Shown: positions 7,579 to 16,967, counted from the stretch's first letter. The stretch is 57,304 nucleotides of DNA from an uncultured Propionibacteriaceae bacterium (GCA_937988865.1 CALKHV010000021.1:1-57304), one strand, 5' to 3'. Notes: generated from the sequence alone by a model not told the origin. Numbers and translations are program-made.

Positions 7579-9423
7579 TCAGACCCGACGGGACGCGCCC
7601 GCATAGAGGCGCGTGACGTGGGCGTCCGCCGCCTGCAGGAACGCGTCCCGCCTGAGTTTCAGCGTCGGCGTGACGAGCGGCGAGTCGGTTGTCGTGTCGG
7701 CCAGCAGCAATGTGAACGCCTTGACCTGTTCTGGCCGTGAGACGTCTGAGTTCGCGCGGTCGACCGCGCGCTGAACCCGGGCGATCAGGTGCGGATCGTC
7801 GACGACGACACCCTCCGGGGTCGGCGTGATGGACGCCATTCCGGCCGCCAGGTCGTGGTGCCCGGAATGGTGCGCCCAGCGGCGGGTGGCGTCCGCGTCG
7901 AGGAGCAGGAGCGCGGTGAGATAGGGGCGTCCTTCGCCGACGAGCACCGCCTGCGAAACGAGCGGCGAGCGCGCCGCAGCCGTCTCCCACGGTTCCGGCG
8001 CCACGTTCTTCCCGGCGGCGGTGACGAGGAGGTGCTTGCGTCGTCCGCGGATCGTCAGGTGACCCGACTCGTCCAGCGTCCCGAGGTCGCCCGTGCGGAA
8101 GTAGCCGTCGACGAACGCCTCGACGTCATCCTCGGCGTCGATGTACCCGTCGAAGACACCGATGCCCCGGACGAGGACCTCACCGTCGTCCGCGATGCGG
8201 ATCGTCGACCCTGGCATGGGTGGCCCTACCGTGCCGGGTCTGACGCCCCCAGGTCGATGGGCTGCGACCGGCGCAGTGGTCTCGGTCAATCCGTAGCCCT
8301 CGATGACCGGCACGCCGATGCCCCAGAAGAACCGCGAGAGGGACGCGTCGAGCGGCGCCGCTCCCGAGAGGAACCAGTCCATCCGCCCCCCGAGCAGGGC
8401 GCGCAAGCGGCGGTAGAAGAGGCGGTCGAAGAGGGCGTGGCGCGCCCGCAACCCGATGGATGCCCGAACCGTCGCGTCCTCCTGTCGGGCTTCCTGGACG
8501 CGGGCCCACTCGACGGCGGTCGCCTCGGCGGCGCGGAAGACCGGCCCCAGATGTGCGTCCGAGGCCTTGTCGCGCGCAGCAGACCTGACCTTGTCGAGGA
8601 TCCGGGGGACGACGACCATGAACGTGGGCCTCACTTCGGCGAACGTTGCGACCACGCGCGTGGGTTGGGCCTCGTGGACCACCTTCATCCCGGCCGCGAC
8701 CGCGACGAGTTGCAGTCCGCGCGCGAGGATGTGCGCCAGCGGCAGGGCGATGATCGTGACGGCGTCCTCGTTGATGAACTCGCGGTAGTCGGCCGCGATG
8801 TTGATGACCAGTCGGACGAGGTTCGCGTGGCTGATCCGGGCACCCTTCTGTCGGGCCGTCGTGCCCGAGGTGAAGACGATGGTGGCGGTGTCGTCCGACT
8901 GGACCGCGGCCGTTCGCTCGTCCAGGTCGGCGTCCGGAAGGTGCGCCCCGGTGAGCGCCAGCGCGGTGAGGTCGACGTCCGAGGGATCCATCGTCCAGAG
9001 GTCGAGGGCGACCCCGGCGTCAGCGAGGACTCTCCTTTGTTCGGCGCCCGCGACGACCGCCAACCGCGGCGACGTGGCCCCCGCCACTCCGCTCACCTGC
9101 ATCGGGGACGAACTCTCGTAGACCGGCACGACGACCCCTCCGGCGAGCCAGACGGCCAGGTCGACAACGGTCCACTCGTAGCGCGTCGGCGCCATGACGA
9201 GAACCCGGTCACCCCGTCCCACGCCCTGCGCAATGAGCCCTCGAGCGACGGCCCGGGCCTCGGACGCGAACTCCGCGGTCGTGATGTCGACCAGTCCGGC
9301 GTCCGTTCGTCGGGCGAAGGCGACGTGATCGGGCGCGACCCTCAGTCGCTCGGCCAGCAGGTCGGGAACCGTCCTGAGGTCAGGGCGGTCGATCACCAGT
9401 GGGGTGGACGCCTCAGTCGTCAT
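7579..9423 (-). CDS. long-chain fatty acid-CoA ligase (AMP-forming)
   Basis: 614 aa of the FadD15-like long-chain branch of the ANL superfamily. It activates fatty acids to acyl-AMP and then acyl-CoA. Visible motifs are the P-loop-like IVFTSGTTARQKGA (about residue 180), GYGLTETT (A5 motif), YFRTGDLG (A7 motif) and the C-terminal lysine region TLKLRRDAF. The start is ATG 9423, after which the protein matches the family; the open frame continues upstream inside the hydrolase gene. The start overlaps the stop of the upstream hydrolase by 11 bp, implying coupled translation. Confidence 0.93.
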   Translation of the reverse strand: MTTEASTPLVIDRPDLRTVPDLLAERLRVAPDHVAFARRTDAGLVDITTAEFASEARAVARGLIAQGVGRGDRVLVMAPTRYEWTVVDLAVWLAGGVVVPVYESSSPMQVSGVAGATSPRLAVVAGAEQRRVLADAGVALDLWTMDPSDVDLTALALTGAHLPDADLDERTAAVQSDDTATIVFTSGTTARQKGARISHANLVRLVINIAADYREFINEDAVTIIALPLAHILARGLQLVAVAAGMKVVHEAQPTRVVATFAEVRPTFMVVVPRILDKVRSAARDKASDAHLGPVFRAAEATAVEWARVQEARQEDATVRASIGLRARHALFDRLFYRRLRALLGGRMDWFLSGAAPLDASLSRFFWGIGVPVIEGYGLTETTAPVAAHRPGGVRPGTVGPPMPGSTIRIADDGEVLVRGIGVFDGYIDAEDDVEAFVDGYFRTGDLGTLDESGHLTIRGRRKHLLVTAAGKNVAPEPWETAAARSPLVSQAVLVGEGRPYLTALLLLDADATRRWAHHSGHHDLAAGMASITPTPEGVVVDDPHLIARVQRAVDRANSDVSRPEQVKAFTLLLADTTTDSPLVTPTLKLRRDAFLQAADAHVTRLYAGASRRV

Positions 9424-10126
9424 CACGTCCCCCCGCGATTCCAGCGACGCCCGCGACTCCTGCGAGGATCCTCGCCAACTCGGCGGGTTGCGTGAACATC
9501 GGCCAGTGTCCCGAGTCGATGTCGACGTAGGTGACATCCACAGCCCTGGCGAGCTCGGGGATCTCTCCCGCGTCCACCCAGGCCAACGCGTCGCCGGGTG
9601 AGAACTCCGGGCACACCATCACGACGGGGACGCCGTAACGCCGCTCGTCGTCCATCCTCACCACCCCCTGGGCCACGCCCTGGGGCACCGGGATCGCGGC
9701 TGCCGCGATCGACGCCAACGCGTCGTCGTCGAGGTCGTCGGAGTCGGGACCTTCGAACGGACCCCAGCCCGGGAACGGCATGGCGCCGTCGACCACATCG
9801 AAGAAGTCGGCGTACGGCTGGCCGTCCGGTGTGGGCATGCCGCCCACGAGGACGACCGCCGCGACCTTGTCGGGGCGACGGTCGGCGGCGATCCACGCCA
9901 GGGAACTCGCTGCCGAGTGGCCGACGACGACGACCTGACCGCCCGTGGCGTCCACGGCCGTGAGCACGGCCTCGACCTGGTCGGCCAGCGTCGCGGACGC
10001 GTTGCCGTCCCCCTGCCCCGGGAGTGAGACCGGGACGCCGCGACGGCCCCGCGTCGCCAACTCGGCGACGACCGCGTCCCACACCGAGGCGTCGAGCCAG
10101 AGCCCGGCGATGAGCAGGATGTCCAT
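9413..10126 (-). CDS. alpha/beta hydrolase
   Basis: 237 aa. The nucleophile elbow GHSAAS is near residue 75, with the oxyanion LIAGLWLDASVW at the N-terminus and the catalytic His in DSGHWPMFTQP near the C-terminus. This is the compact esterase/haloperoxidase-like fold without a large cap. The substrate is unknown. The ATG at 10126 follows GGGGGA by a short gap; the longer open frame upstream lacks family similarity. It forms a coupled pair with the acyl-CoA ligase, so an acyl-ester or lipid substrate is a reasonable guess. Confidence 0.87.
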   Translation of the reverse strand: MDILLIAGLWLDASVWDAVVAELATRGRRGVPVSLPGQGDGNASATLADQVEAVLTAVDATGGQVVVVGHSAASSLAWIAADRRPDKVAAVVLVGGMPTPDGQPYADFFDVVDGAMPFPGWGPFEGPDSDDLDDDALASIAAAAIPVPQGVAQGVVRMDDERRYGVPVVMVCPEFSPGDALAWVDAGEIPELARAVDVTYVDIDSGHWPMFTQPAELARILAGVAGVAGIAGGRDDD

Positions 10127-10190
10127 GTCAGTTCCCCCGTCGTGCTGGTCGACCCTGTCAGGGAACACGCTAGAACAGGTTGCCCGCGGA

Positions 10191-10940
10191 TCAGTCGGGA
10201 AGCGCCTCATTGATGCAGCGGAGGGCGTTCAGCGTCCGCGGGTAGCCCAGGAAGGGCAGCAACTGGGTGACGGCGTTGATGAGGAAGTCCTTGTCATTGC
10301 CCACTGCCGCGTTCCCCTTGGCGTGACCGACGGCCTGCGGCTCGGCACCGCCCATCGAGACGAGCATGCAGAAGGTGAGCAGTTCGCGGGTCGCCAGGTC
10401 GAGCCCGGTGCGGGTGTAGTAGTCACCGAAGCAGTTCGCGGCGAGGTAGTCGTTGACATGCACCTGGTTGGCGGGGGCTGAGTCGTAGCCTTCCTGGATC
10501 CGCGGGCCGAAGACCTCGATCTGAAGGTTGAAACCGGCCTGCCAGCGAGTGTCAGGGCCTGTGGTCGACTGGCCCTCGACCGGCAGCGCGATGCCGCGGG
10601 ACGCGAAGACCTCGTTGGTGATGTGCAGGAAGTCGTACACCTTGCCCATACCCGCGTAGGGAATGGCCTGGTAGAGGACCTCCTTCACCTCGACGGGGCT
10701 GACTCCGCTGTCGAGGGCGGTGCCGACCATCAACCGGTAGGCACCCTGGGCCTGCATGGCGATGAGGGACGCCAGCTGGATCAGCACTCGCGTCCGGGTG
10801 TCGATACCGCCGTGGGCCACGACGTCCCCGAGGGCCCAGTTGCTGAACAAGTCGGCCAGCTCGGGGTCGGTCTGCGGCAGCGTGGAGTCGTTGAGCGGGA
10901 AGAGGGCGTCGTGAGCCTGTGCGTGATCGGAGATGGCCAT
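10191..10940 (-). CDS. carboxymuconolactone decarboxylase-family protein, two-domain
   Basis: 249 aa made of two CMD-like helical units. One spans about 20-115 (RTRVLIQLASLIAMQAQGAY...VLYQAIPYAGMGKVYDF) and one about 155-245 (TRELLTFCMLVSMGGAEPQAVGHAKGN). The AhpD CxxC redox pair is absent, so alkylhydroperoxidase activity is unlikely, and the decarboxylase assignment is by fold only. The ATG at 10940 has CAGGAG 6 nt upstream. Nearby genes give no aromatic degradation pathway. It is divergent from the P-loop kinase. Confidence 0.85.
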   Translation of the reverse strand: MAISDHAQAHDALFPLNDSTLPQTDPELADLFSNWALGDVVAHGGIDTRTRVLIQLASLIAMQAQGAYRLMVGTALDSGVSPVEVKEVLYQAIPYAGMGKVYDFLHITNEVFASRGIALPVEGQSTTGPDTRWQAGFNLQIEVFGPRIQEGYDSAPANQVHVNDYLAANCFGDYYTRTGLDLATRELLTFCMLVSMGGAEPQAVGHAKGNAAVGNDKDFLINAVTQLLPFLGYPRTLNALRCINEALPD

Positions 10941-11059
10941 GGAAGCTCCTGGATGATCGGGATGGTGTCTTCCCCATCTTCTCGCCGCAGCGCCCGACGA
11001 GGGAGGCCCCATCAGTCCCACCCTTGCCGTCGGGCCCCAGGTGCCCAAGATCGGCGCCG

Positions 11060-11065
11060 TACCCT
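11060..11065 (+). promoter_or_regulatory. -10 box of the P-loop kinase gene
   Basis: TACCCT ends 6 nt before the ATG at 11072, the leaderless spacing used repeatedly in this window. Confidence 0.5.
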
Positions 11066-11071
11066 GTTGCC

Positions 11072-11605
11072 ATGGCGAGACTGATCCTGCTCAACGGGGC
11101 GCCCGGGTCGGGCAAGTCCACCCTGGCGTCCCGGTGGGCGGACGCGCGTCCCATGACGTTGGCCCTGGACGTCGACGTGCTCAAGCACATGCTCGGGGCC
11201 TGGGACGCCGACCAGCAGGCGTCCGGGCTGCAGGCGCGCGTCCTCGCACTCGCGGTGATCCGGCAGCATCTCGAAGACGGCTACGACGTGATCGTCGCGC
11301 AGTACCTGGCGCGGCACGAATTCGCCGATTCGCTCCTGGCCGCAGCCGCCGGGGTGGGCGCGACCTACACCGAGGTCGTCCTCGACGTCGACACCGGGAC
11401 ACTCGCCACACGGCTCGCCGGACGCGCAGCCGAGCCCGGGCGTCCCGAACACGTGGTCAACTCGGCCTTCGTCTCGCCCGGCGACTCACCCGCGCTGGTG
11501 GAAGCCGTGGCAACCTGGGCTGCCGCCCGTCCGGGGGTGGTGCACGTGACCGCCGACGGCAGTCTCGAGGACGCCCTGGCAGCCCTGACGTCCGCCCTGC
11601 CCTGA
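11072..11605 (+). CDS. AAA/P-loop small-molecule kinase-like protein
   Basis: 177 aa. The Walker A motif GAPGSGKST lies at 9-17, immediately after the first beta strand. It is followed by DVDVLKHMLG, as in zeta-toxin/shikimate-kinase-like phosphotransferases of the AAA_33 group. The C-terminal half has the LAGRAAEPGRPEHV arginine-rich lid. The substrate is unknown. The longer upstream frame is rejected because Walker A normally sits at the N-terminus and a TACCCT box precedes this ATG by 6 nt. It is a single gene followed by an inverted repeat. Confidence 0.83.
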   Translation: MARLILLNGAPGSGKSTLASRWADARPMTLALDVDVLKHMLGAWDADQQASGLQARVLALAVIRQHLEDGYDVIVAQYLARHEFADSLLAAAAGVGATYTEVVLDVDTGTLATRLAGRAAEPGRPEHVVNSAFVSPGDSPALVEAVATWAAARPGVVHVTADGSLEDALAALTSALP

Positions 11606-11612
11606 TCGGGCC

Positions 11613-11638
11613 GGTTTCCCTGCCCGAACCCGGAAACC
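11613..11638 (+). terminator. inverted repeat after the P-loop kinase gene
   Basis: GGTTTCC (11613-11619) and GGAAACC (11632-11638) form a 7-bp stem 7 nt after the stop codon. No T-run follows, so it is a hairpin candidate only. Confidence 0.4.
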
Positions 11639-11731
11639 TCCCCTTGCAGCGTCAGATTCGGCATGTTGACCTGCTTACGCAACGAAACTGGCGGCGTGCC
11701 GGGGGTGGGCTCGCGGCGGACCGGTCGCGAC

Positions 11732-11737
11732 TAGGCT
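11732..11737 (+). promoter_or_regulatory. -10 box of the beta-mannosidase operon
   Basis: TAGGCT ends 6 nt before ATG 11744, with no ribosome site, consistent with a leaderless mRNA. Confidence 0.55.
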
Positions 11738-11743
11738 CGCTCC

Positions 11744-14212
11744 ATGCCCACTGCCTTGACCCGTTCCGACATCACCGACTGGACCGTCGTCCCCACCTCA
11801 CCCGTCCCCGTGCAGATCCCCGACGGGGGGCTGCCGGCGTCCGTGCCCGGGAGCGTCCACACCGACCTCATGGACGCCGGACTCATCCCCGACCTCTACC
11901 TGGATGACAACGAGAACCTGTACCAGTGGGTCGGACGCTCGACCTGGCAGTTCGGCGCGTCCCTGCCCGCCGTCCCCGAGGCCGATCGCGTCGACCTCGT
12001 GTGCCTCGGCCTCGACACCGTCGCGACCCTCGCGCTCGACGGCAGCGTCATCGGACGCACCGCCAACATGCACCGCACCTACCGCTTCGACGTCACCGCA
12101 GCCGCCCGCGAGGGTGCCCGTCTGACCGTCGACTTCGCGTCCGCCATCAGTGAGGCGGACGCCGGCCTCCTGGCGTTCGGCTACCGCGCCCACGTCAACC
12201 AGCACCCCTACAACGCCATCCGCAAGATGGCCTGCTCGTTCGGCTGGGACTGGGGCCTCGACACCGCCACGTGCGGCATCTGGCGTCCGATCCGGTTGGA
12301 GGCCTGGTCGGTCGCGCGCCTCGCCCAGGTGCTCACCCCCGTGTCGTTCGACGGCACGACCGGCGTCCTCACCGTCAAGGCGACCATCGAGCGGACGCGC
12401 GACGACGCGCTCACGCTCACCGCCACCGTCGCCGGACGCACGGTCGCGGTCGACGTGCCCGCCGGCGCAACCGAGGCGTCCCTCGAGGTTCGCGTCGACG
12501 ACGCCGAGAAGTGGTGGCCCGTCGGTCACGGCGACCAGATGCTGTACGACGTCGAGGTCACCCTCGCGTCCGCGGATGGTGTCCTCGACCAGGTGAGCCG
12601 CCGCGTCGGCTTCCGCGAGATCCATTGGGACGCGACCCCCGACGCCGCCGGCACCCCCTTCACGTTCGTCGTGAACGGACGTCCGATCGTGGTCAAAGGC
12701 GTCAACTGGATCCCCGACGACGCCTTCCCCCACCGCGTCACCCGCGAGCGTTACCGTCACCGCCTCGAGCAGACGCTCTTCTCGAATTCGAACCTCGTGC
12801 GCATCTGGGGCGGTGGCATCTACGAGGAGGACAACTTCTACGACCTCTGCGACGAGCTGGGGCTGCTGGTCTGGCAGGACTTCCTGCTCGCCTGCGCGGC
12901 CTACCCCGAGGAGGAGCCGCTCTACAGCGAGTTCGTCGCCGAGGCCCGCGACAACGTGGCCCGGCTCGCCCACCACGCGTCCCTCGCCCTGTTCAACGGG
13001 AACAACGAGAACCTCTGGGGCAAGGAGGAATGGGGCTGGGACGAGATGAACGACCACGCCACCTGGGGCGCGGCCTACTACTACGACGTCTTCCCGAACA
13101 CGGTCGCCGAGCTGGCCCCGGGCGTCGCCTACACGCCCGGTTCGCCCTGGTCGCCCGGCACCGAGACCGCGTCCCGGCCCGACACGCCCGCCAACGATCC
13201 CGACCACGGCACGATGCACGTCTGGGACATGTGGAACGCGCGTCCGATGGCGAACTACCGCGACTACAAGGCGCGCTTCGTCTCGGAATTCGGCTGGCAG
13301 GGCCCACCGACGTGGTCGACGCTGGCCGAGAGCGTCCACGACAACCCCATCACCCCCGAATCGCCCCAGCTCTTCGTTCACCAGAAGGCGGCGTCCGGCA
13401 ACATGAAGCTGACCCGCGGCCTGCTGCCCAACCTGGAACTGCCTCGCGACATGAAGACCTGGTCGTGGGCGATGCAGTGGAACCAGGCCGAGGCCGTGAA
13501 GCTGGCCATCGACTGGTGGCGGTCGCTGTACCCGCACTGCATGGGCACGGTCGTCTGGCAGATCAACGACTGCTGGCCGGTGATTTCGTGGGCTGCGGTC
13601 GACGGCTATGGACGCGCGAAGCCCCTCCTCTACGCCCTGCGCCACGCCCACGCCGACCGGATGGTCACCATCCAGCCCGAGGGCGACCAGCTGCGCGTCG
13701 CGGTGCTCAACGACACCGATGACGAGTGGCAGGGCGAACTCGTCGTGCAGCGCCGCGGCTACTCCGGGGAGGTGCTCGCGCGTCACGAGGTCGACCTGGC
13801 GGTCGGCGCCCGCGGCGGCCACGACGTGCTGCTGCACGACGTCGCCCACGCGGGAGACGCGACGGCAGAACTGCTCGAGGCGACCTTCGACGGCGTCCGG
13901 ACGCTGTGGTTCTACGACGTCCCTCGCCGGACCGCACTCGCCGCTCCAGAGGTCGACCTGGTGGTCGAACCGACGTCCGACGGTGCGATCGTCACCGTCA
14001 CGGCACACAACCTCGTGCGATCGGCGAGCCTCCTGGTCGACCAGGCGTCCCCGGACGCCGTGGTCGACGACATGCTCGTCGACCTGCTTCCCGGCGAGTC
14101 GGCGACCTTCACGGTGACCAACGCCGCCGGGATCGATGCGGACGCACTGAAGGCCACCTTCGCCTGCCTCAACACCCTCGTCCGCACTGCCGACGACCAG
14201 GAGGAGGAGTGA
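11744..14212 (+). CDS. beta-mannosidase, glycoside hydrolase family 2
   Basis: 822 aa, usual for GH2 beta-mannosidases. It hydrolyses terminal beta-mannosides from mannans or N-glycan cores, probably in the cytoplasm since there is no signal peptide. Domains in order: sugar-binding jelly-roll (about 1-170, with SFGWDWGLDTATCGIWR), Ig-like domain (to about 285), and TIM barrel (about 290-640). The acid/base is E422 in FNGNNEN and the nucleophile is E515 in SEFGWQ. C-terminal beta domains follow. The stop overlaps the GTG of the downstream kinase, suggesting that released sugar is phosphorylated by its partner. Confidence 0.93.
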   Translation: MPTALTRSDITDWTVVPTSPVPVQIPDGGLPASVPGSVHTDLMDAGLIPDLYLDDNENLYQWVGRSTWQFGASLPAVPEADRVDLVCLGLDTVATLALDGSVIGRTANMHRTYRFDVTAAAREGARLTVDFASAISEADAGLLAFGYRAHVNQHPYNAIRKMACSFGWDWGLDTATCGIWRPIRLEAWSVARLAQVLTPVSFDGTTGVLTVKATIERTRDDALTLTATVAGRTVAVDVPAGATEASLEVRVDDAEKWWPVGHGDQMLYDVEVTLASADGVLDQVSRRVGFREIHWDATPDAAGTPFTFVVNGRPIVVKGVNWIPDDAFPHRVTRERYRHRLEQTLFSNSNLVRIWGGGIYEEDNFYDLCDELGLLVWQDFLLACAAYPEEEPLYSEFVAEARDNVARLAHHASLALFNGNNENLWGKEEWGWDEMNDHATWGAAYYYDVFPNTVAELAPGVAYTPGSPWSPGTETASRPDTPANDPDHGTMHVWDMWNARPMANYRDYKARFVSEFGWQGPPTWSTLAESVHDNPITPESPQLFVHQKAASGNMKLTRGLLPNLELPRDMKTWSWAMQWNQAEAVKLAIDWWRSLYPHCMGTVVWQINDCWPVISWAAVDGYGRAKPLLYALRHAHADRMVTIQPEGDQLRVAVLNDTDDEWQGELVVQRRGYSGEVLARHEVDLAVGARGGHDVLLHDVAHAGDATAELLEATFDGVRTLWFYDVPRRTALAAPEVDLVVEPTSDGAIVTVTAHNLVRSASLLVDQASPDAVVDDMLVDLLPGESATFTVTNAAGIDADALKATFACLNTLVRTADDQEEE

Positions 14213-15111
14213 GCATCCTCGCGGTCGACGGCGGCCAGTCCGGCGTCCGGGCCCGCATCACCGACGGCGGACGCATCGTCGGCGAGGCTGACCTGCCACC
14301 CATCCGCACCGACCTGCCGGTCTCGCCCCAACTGGCGCAGATCGCGCAGACCATGACCCAGCGGTTCGGGCCCGCGGACGACTACGCCATCGGAACCACC
14401 GGGCTGACCGAGGTCGACTCTGCGGCGAAGGTGGCGTCCGGGCTGGAGGGCACGGGCATCAGCCACGTCCACCTCGCGCACGACTCGATCACCTGCTACC
14501 TGGGCGCCCTGGGTGACGCGACAGGCGTTGTCACCGCCTCGGGGACGGGCGTGGTGACGCTCGCCGTCGGTGCGTCCGACGTGGTGCGGGTCGACGGCTG
14601 GGGCTGGATCATGGGCGACTGCGGCAGCGGATTCTGGATCGGACGCGCAGGTCTCGAGGCGGGCATGCGTGCCCACGACGGACGCGGACCCGCGACCGGC
14701 ATGCTGGACGCGATCCGCCGCGACTTCCGGTCGGTCGAGGGCGCCTACGTCGAACTCCAGTCCGACGAGACCAAGGTGGCACGCATCGCGTCCTACGCCC
14801 GCGAAGTGCTCGACCTCGCCGAGGCCGGGGACGTCGCCTGCCAGGACATCGCCCGCCGGGCCGCCCTCGAACTGGCCCACTCGGCCACGACCGGGCTCTC
14901 CCGGGTCGGCGAGACGGACGCACCGCTCGTCTGCGGGCTGGGTGGGGTCTTCAGGTCCGGCCTCGTCAGGCAGGGTTTCACGGACGCGATCCAGGCCGTG
15001 TTCCCCGGGGCTCGTGTGATCGACCCCCAGGGGACGTCGCTGGAGGGCGCTGCGCTCTTGCCGGGCATCGGGACCCACAACCCGCTGCACGCCAGGATCG
15101 ACCTCGCCTGA
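14209..15111 (+). CDS. BadF/BadG-type sugar kinase (N-acetylglucosamine kinase-like)
   Basis: 300 aa of the ASKHA fold. Phosphate-1 loop AVDGGQSGVRARI lies at about 5-17, phosphate-2 region VTASGTGVVTLAVG near 105-118, and the signature GWGWIMGDCGSGFWIG near 128-143. It resembles eukaryotic-type GlcNAc kinases and bacterial glucosamine kinases. The GTG at 14209 overlaps the mannosidase stop (GTGA), and GGAGGAG lies just upstream inside the mannosidase. The coupling suggests it phosphorylates a sugar released by the mannosidase (mannose or an amino sugar), which is an inference. Confidence 0.85.
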   Translation: MSILAVDGGQSGVRARITDGGRIVGEADLPPIRTDLPVSPQLAQIAQTMTQRFGPADDYAIGTTGLTEVDSAAKVASGLEGTGISHVHLAHDSITCYLGALGDATGVVTASGTGVVTLAVGASDVVRVDGWGWIMGDCGSGFWIGRAGLEAGMRAHDGRGPATGMLDAIRRDFRSVEGAYVELQSDETKVARIASYAREVLDLAEAGDVACQDIARRAALELAHSATTGLSRVGETDAPLVCGLGGVFRSGLVRQGFTDAIQAVFPGARVIDPQGTSLEGAALLPGIGTHNPLHARIDLA

Positions 15112-15145
15112 GCTGCGGCGAAGCGACGTAGGGCGAGTTCGCCTC

Positions 15146-15826
15146 TCAGACCTTCGCGGCCAGGAAGGCGAGCACGCTGGAGAAGAACCGGCGTCCATCC
15201 AGTGAGGGGGACGTCAGTTCTTCCATGTTGTGCTCCGGGTGCGGCATGAGACCGACCACGTTGCCGCGCTCGTTCGTGATGCCCGCGATGTCGTTCATCG
15301 ACCCGTTGGGGTTGCCGTCGATGTAGCGGAACACGACCTGGTTGTTGTCCTCGATGCGGTGCAGGGTCTCGGGGTCGGCGACGAAATTGCCCTCGCCGTT
15401 CTTGAGCACGATCGTGATCTCTTCACCTGCCGTGAATCCGCAGGTCCACACCGTGTCCCTCGTCTCGACGCGCAGGCGCTGGTCCTTGCAGATGAAATGT
15501 CGTCGCGCATTGCGGATCATCGCGCCGGGCAACAGGTGCGATTCGCACAGCATCTGGAATCCGTTGCAGATCCCCAGCACCGGCATGCCCGCGTTGGCTG
15601 CGTCGATGACCGAACTCATCACGGGCGAGAAGCGGGCGATCGCGCCGCAGCGCAGGTAGTCGCCGTAGGAGAACCCGCCCGGCAGGATGATCGCGTCCAC
15701 GCCTTCGAGCGAGTCGGACGCATGCCACAGCGCCACGGGCTCAGCCCCTGCGAGCTTCACCGCGCGCAACGCGTCGTGGTCGTCCAGGGAACCGGGGAAG
15801 GTGACGACGCCGATGCGGGCTGTCAT
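15146..15826 (-). CDS. purQ: phosphoribosylformylglycinamidine synthase subunit PurQ
   Basis: 226 aa. It is the glutamine amidotransferase subunit of FGAM synthase (purine step 4), feeding ammonia to PurL. Class-I motifs are LPGGFSYGDYLRCGAIA and the nucleophile cysteine in GICNGFQML (about residue 90). The His/Glu of the triad lies in PHPEHNMEEL near 200. The start overlaps the purS stop (ATGA). It is the last gene of add-purC-purS-purQ; purL, which often follows, is not here because the sugar kinase converges from the other side. Confidence 0.96.
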   Translation of the reverse strand: MTARIGVVTFPGSLDDHDALRAVKLAGAEPVALWHASDSLEGVDAIILPGGFSYGDYLRCGAIARFSPVMSSVIDAANAGMPVLGICNGFQMLCESHLLPGAMIRNARRHFICKDQRLRVETRDTVWTCGFTAGEEITIVLKNGEGNFVADPETLHRIEDNNQVVFRYIDGNPNGSMNDIAGITNERGNVVGLMPHPEHNMEELTSPSLDGRRFFSSVLAFLAAKV

Positions 15827-16065
15827 TCCTCGACCCGCACGTCGAAGGCCTCGATCACGGTGTTGGCCAGCAGCTTCTCGGCCGCGTCCCGCACCTGGTC
15901 GAGCCGTTCGGGCGTCACATCGCCCTCGACCTCGATCTCGAACCGCTTGCCCTGGCGCACCGAGAGGCCCTGGTAGCCGAGGCGCGCGAGCGCACCCGTG
16001 ACGGCCTTCCCCTGGGGATCGAGGATCTCGGGCTTGGGCATGACGTCAACAATGATGCGGGTCAT
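15823..16065 (-). CDS. purS: phosphoribosylformylglycinamidine synthase subunit PurS
   Basis: 80 aa. It is the small scaffold subunit joining PurQ to the short-type PurL in Gram-positive FGAM synthase. Recognised by size, the start RIIVDVMPKPEILDPQGKAV and the VRQGKRFEIEVEG strand. ATG 16065 overlaps the purC stop by 4 bp, and its own stop overlaps purQ, so all three are translationally coupled. Confidence 0.95.
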   Translation of the reverse strand: MTRIIVDVMPKPEILDPQGKAVTGALARLGYQGLSVRQGKRFEIEVEGDVTPERLDQVRDAAEKLLANTVIEAFDVRVEE

Positions 16066-16967
16066 GCGCTGATCCTAGCCGTGGTCGTGAACGGAGCCCC
16101 TGTGAGCCGCGAGAAGGCCTCGAGGTAGCGGGCGCGGGTGGCGTCCACGATCGAGGGGGGCAGTGGTGGGGGTGCGTCCCCGGACGCCTTGTCCCAGCCC
16201 GATTCGTGCAGGAGCCAGTCACGCAGGTACTGCTTGTCGAACGATTCCATGCGGACGCCCGGCTCCCACGTCGCCGCGTCCCAGAAGCGGGACGAGTCGG
16301 GGGTCAGCACCTCGTCGGCCAGGACGATCGTGCCGTCGGGTCGGCGTCCGAACTCGAACTTGGTGTCGGCGAGGATGATGCCCCGCCCCCGCGCGATGGC
16401 CTCGGCCCTGGCGTAGACGGCGAGGGTGAGGTCACGGAGCTCTTCGCCGAGTTCGCGTCCGGTGGTCGCGCACATCGTCTCGAAGTCGACGTTCTCGTCG
16501 TGCTCACCCAGCGGCGCCTTGGTCGCCGGCGTGAAGATCGGCGTGGGCAGGCGCGACCCGTCGCGAAGGCCGTCCGGGAGCGCGATGCCGCAGACCGTTC
16601 CCGACTCGCGGTACTCGGTCCAGCCGGAGCCCGTGAGGTAGCCGCGGGCGACGCACTCAACGGGAATCATGTCGAGCGTCTCGCACACCACTGCGCGGCC
16701 GGCGACAGCGTCCGGAACCTCGGTCGACACGATGTGGTTGTCGACGATGTCGCGCAACTGGTCGAACCACCACAGGCTCAGCTGGGTGAGGATCGCGCCC
16801 TTGTCGGGGATCAGCGAGTCGAGCACGTGGTCGAAGGCCGAGATGTTGTCGGTGGCCACCATGAGCAGCCGGCTCTGGTGGGCCTGGTCGTCGGACGGAA
16901 GGGCGTAGAGCTCGCGCACCTTCCCGACATGGAGCAACGGGAGTCCGAGGGAGGCGTACTGGGGCAC
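16062..16967 (-). CDS. purC: SAICAR synthetase PurC
   Basis: 301 aa. It condenses CAIR with aspartate (purine step 8). Features: N-terminal GKVRELYALP nucleotide motif, ATDNISAFD, IPVECVARGYLTGSGW (about 100-115) and LADTKFEFG (about 200), all conserved in PurC. The length fits the longer eukaryote-like/actinobacterial form. The GTG start at 16967 lies 9 bp after the adenosine deaminase stop. Confidence 0.96.
   Translation of the reverse strand: MPQYASLGLPLLHVGKVRELYALPSDDQAHQSRLLMVATDNISAFDHVLDSLIPDKGAILTQLSLWWFDQLRDIVDNHIVSTEVPDAVAGRAVVCETLDMIPVECVARGYLTGSGWTEYRESGTVCGIALPDGLRDGSRLPTPIFTPATKAPLGEHDENVDFETMCATTGRELGEELRDLTLAVYARAEAIARGRGIILADTKFEFGRRPDGTIVLADEVLTPDSSRFWDAATWEPGVRMESFDKQYLRDWLLHESGWDKASGDAPPPLPPSIVDATRARYLEAFSRLTGAPFTTTARISA

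Noticed and set aside
11798..14008. 736-codon minus-strand open frame opposite the beta-mannosidase
   Set aside because: Antisense shadow with low-complexity Val/Asp/Arg composition. The GH2 catalytic residues are on the plus strand.
15118..15140. GGCGA-GT-TCGCC as terminator between the sugar kinase and purQ
   Set aside because: A 5-bp stem with a 2-nt loop cannot form a stable hairpin and lacks a T-run.
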